Shown in pieces: positions 48,020 through 58,320 of a stretch of DNA of 64,000 nucleotides. The stretch comes from Physcomitrium patens (taxonomy: Eukaryota; Streptophyta; Bryopsida; Funariales; Funariaceae): assembly GCF_000002425.4 (NCBI RefSeq), contig NC_037258.1, positions 1,502,993 through 1,566,992 of the forward strand, given 5' to 3'. How positions within the stretch are numbered: position 1 is the first letter of the stretch; each line of letters begins with the position of its first letter. A program made the translations under genes and the position numbers. The notes below the pieces were generated by a model, which worked only from the letters and a program-made list of their open reading frames with translations, searched no databases and had not been told where the DNA came from.

Positions 48020-50236
48020 ACATGGAATTTAAATTATTATTTATAGGAAGAAGAATCTTAATAGAACAAAAAGAAGTACATCAAGAGAGTGCTACATAAA
48101 ATTGACTATGGAAAAAATAGATTCTCGTAGATCCAAATCAACGTGCTTCATTGATTGTCTTTGGAATTTAATTATTATTATTGCAAATACAAGACATATT
48201 GGAAATTACTTTTTTTTTCAAATGAAAAATAATAAATTTGATGTAGAAGTTAATGTAATTTATAAAATGAACACCAAGTTTTTGGCAAATTTTCCTCTAA
48301 GAATTCTTGCTTCAAGAACTCAATCCATTAATCATGTAATTATCAATTGGATTCCATTACAAAATCCTTGGCAAAGAGCAATACTTCTTAATAGCATCAC
48401 TAAAATCTCAATCTTAAGTCAAAGCCTTGATCTATGCATTCTAGATGAATTAAGTGACTTGATCAATTTGATTGGATAAACATTATTATTGTTGATACTA
48501 TCTTTGATAAAAAATTCATTGGCACTTAGATATTCTTATTCTTCCCTAAAAAACATGGCCATAATCTTCTCATTAATATCCTCTACATCATCATTCTATA
48601 TAGATAAAATGATTCTATCTCTTAAAAAAGTGTCATTTGCTACACCATCTTTTGTCAATCTTGGATAAACAATATCAATTAAGAATATTATTGTTTGATC
48701 AACAATCATGTGATCAAGAAGTGTAACTACATTATCAAGTAATAAGTTTGTATTGTTTTCAATCTAGCAAGTGAAAAATAAAACAATTAGTCAATAATAA
48801 TACAACTATAAAGAATTCAAATGCACCACCATTAATATATATAATATATGTATGCATTTTATACCTAAAGAAGCCAATTAATAAACTTAATCTCTATTTG
48901 AAGTGGTCCTAAATTTAACTTCATATTTTCTTTTAATGTGTGAAATTTTATTTGAGGCCAAAGTGTTGAACATCAAAAAGATGTTATTATAATTTCTTCT
49001 CAAGTTTTTTTTTTACAATCACCAACAACATTTGGCAAAAATCTCTACAAAAAATTTCTGTAGCTCTTTCAAATAGGCAACCAATATCCCAAATGTCTCT
49101 AAAAGAAGAATCAAATGTCTTAAGACAATAGCAATGTTGCATTAGAAATTCATTCTAAATAATAAACAAAATTTGTAGATAAATACCTTATCAATTTTTA
49201 CAAGTCCATTTAGAAAAAACATGTATCTATATTCTTCTATTATGGAGCCTACAATATCATTATATGTTTTTTTTTTTTTTATTTATGATTCAATTGTGGA
49301 ATATAGTAATCCAAATTTTCTTCTAATTGTTGAATTTTTCATATTCTTTCTTTAACAATAAATTAACTTCTATTAATTATTGCATTCCAATTGTTTCTTA
49401 GTGATGATATTGGAAAAAACTATGCAAGCATTTTGTCAAAGTCTTATAAAATCTTATCCACTAAGAAAAGTCCAAAATCCTTAAGCTATTCTTCCATTGG
49501 ATTGCAAATTCCATATTTTATTTATAAATGAGCATTAAGATCTTTGAAGATTTTTTTTAAAAATCTTTTTTATAGATTTAATGGATTTAAGGGAATTTTA
49601 TGTAATAAAAAAATAGCAAATAATGCCTTAAATTGAGATTTAGTTTGTATTTTTGATGCTTCTTCTAAATATTATTGCTACTTTCCATCAACATCAAGCA
49701 ATCTTAAAGCTATAAATATACTTTTAAATATTAGATTAAAAATTCTATAAATAATCTTAAATTACTCAAATAATTATAAATCTTTAATATAGATTAATAA
49801 AAGCTTTAAATAATATCTTTCTTCCATTTTTATATTTATAAAATAATATCTTTTAATAAAATTTTTATTTTTTTTAAATGTCAATGTCTTTCTTGTCTTA
49901 TGCTAAATAAAATATAATGGAAGTTGTTGGTATGTATATTATCTTATCTTTGCTACTACTGCACATGTTTCAAAAAATAAAATTAATATTATCTTTTGTC
50001 TTTTAGTACGTTCTAAAATTATAATTATCTTTTCATTTTGATTACATACCACTTCATGCATTTTTGAAAGATGAACGGCCAAATAAACAATACTTTGCAT
50101 TTTTTCATGAATTTCCATGCCAAAAAATCTCCAAATAGCCTCTAAAACTCCAATGTATCTTGTATCCAAATATAATTTGATCTCATCTTGTTGGTTTTTA
50201 AATTATATTATAATACAATAATAGCAATTATGAATA
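48020..50236 (-). pseudogene. Helitron helicase remnant
   Basis: The minus strand gives the region linking Rep to helicase (50,169 downwards) and the C-terminal motifs V-VI of a Pif1-type helicase: 'RSRL*LKIEILVMLLRSI' then 'CNGIQLIIT'-type sequence at 48,300-48,440. The final 'FYVALSR'-like stretch is near 48,060-48,080. Between about 48,500 and 49,900 the frame is too decayed to place motifs I-IV. Confidence 0.72.
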
Positions 50237-50238
50237 TA

Positions 50239-50448
50239 CAATGACTTAAAAAATTATTTCAATATTGATATATTTTGAAAAAAATGGTATATTACAAATG
50301 AATTGTAGTGAATAATGACACATGGTTTGTATAGCAAAAAAAGTACTCATTTATAGCAACAAAATAAACTCAGATTAAAATGAATCCATTAAGTAATTAC
50401 AGAGCTATGACCAATCTAATTTAAAATAGTATTAAAACAATTTTTTTG
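50239..50448 (+). repeat. left terminal inverted repeat of the Tc1-like element
   Basis: Matches the inverted right end along about 210 bp, including ATTACAAATGAATTGTAGTG and AGAGCTATGACCAAT blocks. Such long repeats are of the IR/DR type known in some Tc1 families. Confidence 0.88.
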
Positions 50449-50598
50449 AGTGTAGTATCTAATTTTTGGATTTTCTTAATTATTCATCATTCCAACATTC
50501 TATCATCATCAAATTTACTATAACAATATTATTACTAATCTAATGATTATTTTTCTACTTATTAATAGCTATAAAAGTATTATTCTTAATTATAATTC

Positions 50599-50904
50599 TT
50601 AGCAAGGACATATTCTAAATTACCACATTCTAAAACCTTCTAGAATCTTCTACAAATTTTTAGAATCTTTTAGATACTTATAGAATCTTTTAGATACTTA
50701 TAGAATCTTTCATAATCTTTTCAAAAGTTTCATAGGCTTCTGTAAGCTTCTATAGACTTTTGAAAACTTCCATAGAAAGTAGCATAGACTTTTGTAACCT
50801 TCATTATAGTATAAATAGGAGTCTTTGGAATCACTTTTGCTATCAATCTCATTCTTTGTCTTTAATCTTGACATATTTCTTTGTCAGATTTTTATATCCT
50901 TGTC
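50599..50904 (+). repeat. LTR-like block with heat-shock-element motifs inside the Tc1-like element
   Basis: TTAGCAAGGACATATTC at its start resembles the TGTTAGGGACATAGTCC start of the element A LTR. TTCnnGAAnnTTC runs (50,638-50,650) and ATAAATAGGAGTCTTTGG near 50,810-50,830 resemble its U3 and TATA region, and ATATCCTTGTC resembles the LTR ends of elements B and C. The block is bracketed by AATTC on both sides (50,594-50,598; 50,905-50,909), which may be a target duplication. Most likely a decayed solo LTR; alternatively the transposon's own promoter. Confidence 0.5.
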
Positions 50905-50959
50905 AATTCCTTAAACAACTATGAGACCTATTCTTTGCTCTTTCCAAATCAACATCACC

Positions 50960-51256
50960 TCTACTCTTCTTCATTCTCAAAAATCTTATGACCTAATTAC
51001 TTCTAAACTTGATGTAGCAAAACTACTATTTCTAGGCTAGCAAAAGAGATTAATTTTATCAAAAAGAACCTTAAATTAGGTAGATCAAAGAATCTCATTA
51101 TAGTAGATGAAAGGACAATAATTTGCCATATCAACATAGAGAAGGCTGAAAATACTATTGAGGTTGCTGAAAACCTTAATAACAATATCAGTAATCTTGT
51201 GTCAACCCAAACCATTCAAAACGTTCTCAAGAAATGGAATATAAAAGCTGTAGTGA

Positions 51257-51300
<44 letters not shown>

Positions 51301-51937
51301 ATCTACTCGCCAATTGGAAATAATGCTTAGATTTTGCTGTGAAGTACAAGGAATAGATTGTGGAAGATTAAAAGAGGGTTATTTGGTGAGATAGCAAAAA
51401 TTGGATATAAAAACAAAAGAGTCAATTCTTATTTGATAAGAAGATCCAAAAAATAATTAAGCATGGAGGTGGAAATACAATAGTATGGCATTGTATAAGA
51501 TAGAATAGGATTGAAAGGATAAAGAAGTTGAGGAGAAAATAGATGCTAAGTAATTTGTGGAAATTTTTGAAAAAAACTTGTTCTTTAGTATTTAAGAATC
51601 TGGCATTTTTGAAGAGGAGGTGATTTTTTAGTAAGATAACAATCCCAAGCATAATTCAAAATTAACATGGAAGTAGTTTGATCATCATGGAATTAAAGGA
51701 ATGGATTAACTTCTTTAGTCTCCTGATCTTAATTCTATTGAACATCTTTGGAAGTACTTCAAATGCCAGCTCAATATCTGGAAGATAAAAACCAAAAGAA
51801 GTTTGGAAATTACACAAAAGAATAGCTGCAAAATGAAATAATATTGAAAAAATTTTATACCAAAAGTTAATAGAAAATATACCTAAAAGGTTAGAAGCAC
51901 TTATCAAGTCCAAAGAAGATCCTACAAAATATTGATA
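50960..51937 (+). pseudogene. Tc1-like transposase, decayed
   Basis: About 325 codons long, the usual Tc1 size. The N-terminal DNA-binding part reads 'ASKRD'/'KEINFIKKNLKLGRSKN' near 51,040-51,090, and 'DERTII' follows near 51,105. 'KHGGG' is near 51,460. The catalytic second Asp is in 'DNNPKHNSKLTWK' (about 51,633-51,670) and the Glu in 'SPDLNSIEHLWKYFKCQLN' (about 51,718-51,775), with 34 residues between them, defining DD34E. The first catalytic Asp survives near 51,393, but the following Glu of the usual SDESK box appears lost. The frame has several stops and shifts, and it ends about 'PTKY' at 51,937. Confidence 0.85.
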
Positions 51938-51956
51938 CGTAATTGGAAACCACATT

Positions 51957-52168
51957 CAAAAAATAAATAAATCAATATTATTCTAAATTGGATTGGTCAT
52001 AGCTCTACAATTATCTAATGGATTCTTTTCAACCTCGACTCATTTGATAGCTGTAAAATAATACTTTATTTGCTATATAAACCACATGTCATTATTCACT
52101 ACAATTCATTTGTAATATACTATTCTTTTCAAAATATGTCAATATTGAAACAGCTTTTTAAGTCACTG
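51957..52168 (-). repeat. right terminal inverted repeat of the Tc1-like element
   Basis: Inverted partner of 50,239-50,448. It keeps the typical outer CAGTG, which is CAATG at the left end. Confidence 0.88.
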
Positions 52169-52179
52169 TACTTGTGGAT

Positions 52180-52860
52180 ATATTTGATGATACAATTACA
52201 TGTACATATCTCAACATTAATAAGAAAATTATACTTTTAAGACATTTTTGGACAAAATAGAATAATATCCCTATTCTCAACAACCATTCTTTGAACTTCA
52301 AACATTCTTTTATCATTTTTTTTTGTCAATATTGAAGATATCTATTGATATCCATTATTGTTTCTTTCATAAACACTTTTAAATATCTCTTTGTATAATG
52401 ACTATCTTTCATGCAAGGTGCTTGAGGATTTTGTATTCCATATGGACCATGTACCATGCATTGTAGAATGACTTCAAATAGCTCTTTATCATTGTCTTTA
52501 TCTGAAAATACTGCAAAAATCATATGATCCACATTTTTGGTATAGCTAATCTTACTTTTTCTATCCAAAAAAATCAACATGTGCATATGAGGTAGATCTC
52601 TCTTTTGAAACTCAATAGTATAAATATATGCAAGAATATGACTGAAGACAACTCTCTTCGTTATATCTTTTATGATTTCATATTTCTTAAGCTCAAATAT
52701 ACATGCAACGATATTTGATCAATCACTTGATTTTTGTCCTTGAAGCAATTCATTCTAGAGTTTAGATCAACTTGGATTTACTCTCATTATCATAAAAATA
52801 TTATGATGTTGGTAAAACCTTATAATTATAATAGAAACTTAAAGTATTTCTATCATATGT
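52180..52860 (-). pseudogene. Helitron Rep nuclease remnant
   Basis: Encodes the HUH endonuclease that nicks DNA for rolling-circle transposition. The His-hydrophobic-His pair is kept as 'HMH' within 'LPHMHMLIFL'. 'GPYGIQNPQAPCMKDSHYTK' lies downstream, as in plant Helitrons. The tyrosine motif is split by the Tc1-like insertion at TA 52,169-52,170. Stops occur in the upstream part. Confidence 0.8.
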
Positions 52861-55002
52861 CTTATACTTTTAATATGTGATAGTAGAAGTAAGATCCTAC
52901 ATCCTAAATTATTTAATTCATATCATCCTTCTTTAAGCCTAATACTTTGATAAATTACAATAACATCTACCAATCTTTAACATAAATCAGTATCTCTATT
53001 TATTCTAAAATTGTATGGAATACTTTTCTAAAGTATAGATTGATCAATATTTGCACTAAAGGATGTAAATGCATATGAAGCATTGTATTAATGGATATTT
53101 TCTTACAACTCTCTTACTCTTATATCTTGGTCTTCAAATGAGCATCTCAAAATCAAAAATAGAGAAGATAGAGATGATAGAAAAACTTTTCTTTGACAAA
53201 AATATTATCTAAATAATAGCAATTTCTTTGGCAATTGGACTAAATATTCATCAAATCAATGCAATATATTTCAATAAGGACATAAAATATTTATTATTCT
53301 TAGATTATGTGTGGCTTTAGGACTTATAATTATTTTAGCTTGTCTTTGTACTCTCTTTTATTCCATATGTTGTCATTTAGGAATTATTTTCCAATTCATT
53401 ATTAAAGTTGGACCATTCATAATGGCATAGGTTCTATCAAACAATTGGAGTAAGCTTATAAGTGTCAAAATTGTACATCCATAAAATTTCAATAAAACCT
53501 TGTTGTTCAAGTATTTTAGTAAAATTACATAGAATCTATAAAATAAAAATGAGTATGTATAGCTTAATTAGTCAAATTATAATGCTACAATATTTTAACA
53601 AAAATATTCTATATCTATGTATCTTTATTGAACTTAACTATACATATTTTTATAACAACTTGCTACAACAAAAAACTCAATTTTTTCAAAATTTTACATA
53701 TTAAAAACTAAAATAAATAAATAAAAATTATAAATATTTAATTTTCAATATAAAAATTAATATATAAAAGAAAGAAATAAAAAATTATAATTAAATTTTT
53801 ATATAGCAATTCTTATTGTAGTTGAAAATATTTCTAAAATTCTAATAAAACTTTATTGCTTAAGAATTTTGTTTACAATAAAGATATAATATAAAATATA
53901 AATATAATTATATAAATAAAAAATATTAATAGAAAATAATAAAATGATAAAATAACTTTATTTCTTATGAAATCCTTATATAAATCCATGTTTAATAATG
54001 ATATCTTAGCTTTTGTTATAAATGAAAAAAAGATGATTGTCAAAGGATATGAAATGTGTATAGTGTAGAATTAAAAAAGTCAAGTACAAAAATCTTCTAT
54101 TTATGGTTTCTTTATAGAAGGCCTAAAAAAAGTTATTATTCTTCTTTTTCAATCTTCATGCCTATATTCCAAAGTACTAAAAAATAATAATTATTCAAAA
54201 TTTTCTCTCAATTGGCTATGCAATTTAATTAACATTTCTATTTGAGCTTTGAATAATGTCTAATTTAGAGTGCTCTCAAATAAGTTTTGGATATGCTCTC
54301 AACTCTTGTTTCATCACAATTTCTAGGTGCAATTTTAGATAATTCCTTATTCCATTGTGCATGAACAATGTCTTCCAACAATCAAAAAAAATGCCGCTTT
54401 TATTATGGCAGTTATAATGTTGAAATTGACAAAAAGGAATAGGCAAAGTCCACAACAACAGAGATGATATAGCAACAAATATTAATTCTCCACCCTTGTT
54501 GTAAATTGACTAAATCTGCAACACATAGCACACTTGAGATTGAAAAATAATCCTATTAAAATAAATTAGAATAAAATTTTGTTTTTATTATGCAACATTC
54601 CTATCACTTCTCCTCTCTCATAGAATATGCCTCACATTCAATTGCATATTCACCTTCAATCGCATCTAGTTGCAAAAAAAAAAATCCATCTAAACTCCTT
54701 GTGTCATTGATTGTTACAATAATATAATATTGTTGATAATAATCAATATTTTTAATATAAAGTTATTGATTATAATATCATTGACAAAAATGTGGATGGA
54801 GTTTTACCTTGTTTAAAGTGTTGTTTAAAGTGTGATGAAATGAATTGCCCCTCACAATTTGTGCCTTACCTCACTGGTATTTGATTGCTTACTTTTTTCT
54901 AAATTATTGAACTTCATCTTCAATTGCATGTAGTTGCAAAAAAAAAATGTGGCTTCAATTACATGCAGTCATAGAATTGCAGAAAAGAAAAGAAAAGAAA
55001 AG

Positions 55003-55036
<34 letters not shown>

Positions 55037-55117
55037 TATGAATTCCTTGTTAACTCCTTGTGAACTTTACTTGAGTGCATTCACTTGCAAAATTGCAAAA
55101 AAAAAAAAAATAAGCCT

Positions 55118-55209
55118 TATGAACTCCTTGTGAATTCCCTGTGAACTCCGCTTGAGTTTCAGTTATGAACTCCTTGTGAATTCCCTGTGAACTCCGCTTG
55201 AGTTTCAGT
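55118..55209. repeat. 46-bp tandem duplication
   Basis: Two identical 46-bp units (55,118-55,163 and 55,164-55,209), each containing GAACTCCTTGTGAATTCCC. Perfect identity in otherwise decayed DNA implies a recent duplication. Confidence 0.9.
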
Positions 55210-55328
55210 CAAGCTTTTGCTTCTTTTCAAACTCCATATAATGTTAAGTTTTTGATGTGAACTCCACTTGAGTTTCAGTCAAGCTTTTGCTTCTTTTCAA
55301 ACTCCAGATAATGTTAAGTTTTTTGATG
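55188..55328. repeat. about 70-bp tandem duplication
   Basis: Two nearly identical units of about 70 bp (CTTGAGTTTCAGTCAAGC, then AAACTCCAKATAATGTTAAG), overlapping the end of the 46-bp pair. Confidence 0.85.
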
Positions 55329-55560
55329 AAAACAAAGACTGATCCATGAGGTGAATGAGAGCCACCAGAGTCCATTTAAAGTGTTATATGTGAAATACTA
55401 TTGTAATAAATTGTGGTTAACTTTGTTCACTTCAAAAACAATCACAAATTATACTCTTAACTGTTAGTTTATCACAATATATAGATAAAGTCAATAAAAT
55501 TACAAAAGGTGTTTATCAAAATGTTTAGAAGCGACACTTCAAGAAATTTAAGAATACTGA

Positions 55561-57150
55561 AGTAGAATGATTTAGAATGGCAAATGAGTTTTTGTGTTGC
55601 AGATACACCGCAGGATCGGAGCGACCACCGCCAAAAACCACAAAGCTCGCAAGCGGCTTGGAAGCGTACAACCCGTTATCCCGTCAATTGTCACTGGATT
55701 TGAACGGGATGGAATGACGAGCACTTCTTGTTGCAGCGACAACCCGTTTAAACTATTCCTTGGTGTTCTGTAGGTTAAATATGGCATCGACACAAAGATA
55801 AGCAAAAGTACTTGGTGCTGAGATGAGCCTTTAAAAATCACAGTTCCCTATCCAGCTATTACAAATGAATGAAATAAAATAAATCTTAAATTTACAAGCT
55901 AATGAAAGTTACATGCATCACGAGGGCGTTATAAACATTGACCAAGAGGACATAGCTTCTGACTCATTTGCTCTGGGTCCAGCTGATCCAGCTGCTCTAC
56001 CATTGTTCTGCACCATAAAACGCTCTGTCAGGTAACATAAAATTAACTGCTTCTATTAATAAACTGAATCTTAATCATGTATCCTCTATAGATATCGACA
56101 ACTGTTTCTAACCTGAAGTTACGACGAGCACGAGATGAGTGTGTAAGAGGGTTCTTCTGTATATGATTTCAAGAAACTTTAACCATGCAGCCACAAGAAC
56201 CTAGACCGCCATTCCTGTCGTGGTTCTTACATGCATTGCTCCACAACTCTGCACACTATTCGCACAAGTTTGCGCTTTCGGTCCTCCAGCGGAGACTACT
56301 CCTACCGTTTAAAACATCATATGAGGAAGAGGCAGTTGTTGTGGAACAGGACAAAGATGTATATATTACGCTCTGAAATTACAAAATATATCTATGTGAC
56401 ATATTCAAGTGTTGTGTTCTCACTTTCCTTGCACCTTGTCTGCCATGGAAGAGTGGCGCAGTCATTTCAATTGAGAATTCGCAGGCTGGCTTTCGTGCCA
56501 ATCCTCGCACACCAGGGGACGAACAGGAGCACTTCCCTGACGAGTTCGCATCGCACGGCGCTACTTGTATTGTGAGCCTCGAGTCTGAAACGATCGGGTG
56601 CTTGATAGATCCATTCTTTGTTAAACACTTTTCGTTTGGGCAGCATTCGGAGAGACTCCGGGGCCATGTGAATCAAAAGCTGCTGTTGCTCGTCGGTCAG
56701 ACCGTCTCTCAAAGCTTCGAGCCCTTTCCCGCAATTTATGATTCTCTGTCATGGCTCCCGGCAAGACAAATTCATTTAGATCTTGCGAGGCGGAATGAGC
56801 TTTGCATCAGCCGCCATTTGCCGTGAGTCCATGACGGAGTTCCAAGCTCGTCTCTCCTCCTGCCTACGGTGATAGAAACAACAGCATCGGCTATACCGTT
56901 GCAAAAAGAATACAGACTAATCACTCGATGAATGCTTTTCAAGCTAATCCAGCCTTTAAAACAGATGCAATACACAAAAGTGTACAGTTGAGTTCACCTC
57001 ATATGAGCTTTTTGGTGTGTCACGTTTAATGAAAATGAGCTCTCAATCTGTTATGCTAAACTCTGGTATAATTGACAGTAGATGGGGTTAATGATTTCAA
57101 GGTATTTGATTGTAACATCTCTTCAGTGAGCTGGAATTTATTTTGATGTT
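55561..57150. other. GC-richer island of probable host DNA
   Basis: Composition returns to about 45% GC. It contains the minus-strand exon candidates at 55,930-56,745. On the plus strand, an acceptor-like TTTTGTGTTGCAG (to 55,602) is followed by an open stretch of about 38 codons ending at 55,718 ('LASGLEAYNPLSRQLSLDL'). The two readings compete, and neither has a recognised family. Confidence 0.4.
55930..56745 (-). CDS. possible 3' exons of an unknown host gene
   Basis: Three minus-strand segments have exon-like borders. The first runs from 56,745 (after CATGACAG) and is open for about 90 codons to 56,467, with 'LTDEQQQLLIHMAPESLRML'. The second, 56,156-56,113, lies between ATATACAG and CAG/GTTAGA. 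The third, 56,007-55,930, follows GGTGCAG and ends in TAA. Segments two and three join in frame to give a C-terminus containing 'SRARRNFRTMVEQLDQLDPE'. The donor of the first segment is not clear. I do not recognise the protein. Sequence composition supports coding potential only weakly. Confidence 0.28.
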
Positions 57151-57171
57151 AATAGTTTTAAATACATACAA

Positions 57172-57216
<45 letters not shown>

Positions 57217-58320
57217 TGCATATAAATATAAATATATATGGCCAAAACCATAACTCCAACAATAATAAATGTTCTTTATGACAATTTATTAACTTTACAT
57301 TATCTAATACATTATCTAAGTTTATGCTTGAAGGTATGGTTGATATTTAGAAGACCATGTGAGTATACAATTGAAGTGGCTAGTTGATACATGCATGCTC
57401 TTAAGCTCAAGGCGAAAGCAATGTATATCTTTAAATTGTGTATGTATGCAAGGGCTGGAAGTGATAAGTATGCAAGTTTAAATTTATCTGGAAAGGGCCT
57501 CTGAATCTGGTATTCAACAAACCCAGTGGGGCATGGCCACCCGGATCAGGTGAGACGGGTTGAAGGGGGGGCCAGCACCATCCAAGGGCTACGATCTATC
57601 CATTATGACATTCCAGGGTTGAGATATGAATTTCGAACGCTGGTTGGCACCCCCCCCCCCTTCCTTCAGCAGCAGCAGGGGCCAACAAAAAACCAAGAGC
57701 AGGAGGGAGGGAGGGAGAGCAAGCCCCCAGGGCAGCAGCACAGGAAACGGCGGGAACTTGGAGGCCGCATGGTGGGACATTCATAAAATTTGAATGCTGC
57801 AGGGGCCACGTGTCAGGTGGAGAAGTCAGTGCTGATCTTGCTGGAGTTGGGTGGAGAAGTCAGCGCTGGTCTTGCTGGGGTCGGGGGGCTGCTGGTGCAG
57901 GTGCAATTGGGAATGAAAGCTTGCCACAAAAGTACTGGGGCTGGCCTCGCTCCCAAGTGCCCTCCCTCCCTTCTTCTTCGTCACCAGGAGTGCATCAGAA
58001 AAACATCCTTTTCAACGCCCCCTAATAACAGCCTCGTTTTGAATACATACCCATATTTCCATTTCATTACATTTACAATTTGAGGTTTCCTTTCATATCT
58101 TATGTTTTCCTAGCATGTATAGTCTAAGTTTTGTCTCAATAGTGGGGACATAACTTGCTTTGCTCCTTGCTTTCTTCTTTCTCAGACTTTGCGAAGTGGG
58201 TTGAGACTTTTTTAGCATGTGTTGTTTCGTTTTGTTTTGTTTGTTTGTTTGTTTGTTTTTTTTTTTTTTTTTTTTTTTATAGTTTAAAGTTCATTGTTTT
58301 GATTTTTTAACTTCTAGCAT
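57151..58320. other. low-complexity intergenic region
   Basis: (TA)n then (CA)n at 57,177-57,215, a C-run near 57,648-57,660, a GGGA-rich stretch near 57,705, and an imperfect 34-bp tandem duplication at about 57,819-57,887 (TGGAGAAGTCAG...CTTGCTGG). (GTTT)n and a T-run lie at 58,237-58,279. Open frames here are GC-driven and I accept none as a gene. Confidence 0.55.

Larger units (their letters stand above)
50239..52168 (+). mobile_element. Tc1-like (DD34E) DNA transposon with long inverted repeats
   Basis: 1,930 bp, flanked by TA on both sides (50,237-50,238; 52,169-52,170). The ends are CAATGACTTAAAA (left) and, inverted, CAGTGACTTAAAA (right); CAGTG is a typical Tc1 terminus. Inverted repeats of about 210 bp run 50,239-50,448 and 51,957-52,168. 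A decayed transposase lies between them on the plus strand. Insertion at a TA in the Helitron is the standard Tc1/mariner target. It is non-functional now. Confidence 0.9.
47990..53410 (-). mobile_element. Helitron (rolling-circle transposon), interrupted by a Tc1-like element
   Basis: Minus strand. The N-terminal Helitron-like region (about 52,900-53,400, 'CFICIYILSANINQSIL') is followed by the Rep nuclease with its HUH box ('FQKRDLPHMHMLIFL', about 52,565-52,610) and 'MVHGPYGIQNPQAPCMK' (about 52,410-52,460). Next comes Rep motif 3 ('IKYIHKY'), where the Tc1-like element sits, then 'RYIGVLEAIWRFFGMEIHEK' (about 50,100-50,165). The C-terminal SF1 helicase motifs are at about 48,040-48,470 ('CNGIQLIIT'; a 'FYVALSR' match near 48,070). 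Many stops are present. Terminal TC and CTRR hairpin ends were not located, so the limits are approximate. Confidence 0.85.
53411..55560. other. AT-rich interval with A-runs and tandem repeats
   Basis: No gene seen. The motif CATSTAGTTGCAAAAAAAA recurs near 54,664 and 54,928. An (AAAAG)n stretch (54,981-55,003) leads into a poly(A) run to 55,033. Tandem repeats lie at 55,118-55,328. Confidence 0.55.

Noticed and set aside
55583-55718. Plus-strand terminal exon ending in 'LSLDLNG'
   Set aside because: It has a good acceptor and stop but no upstream exon within 10 kb and no family. It conflicts with the minus-strand exon chain nearby. Kept only as a note.
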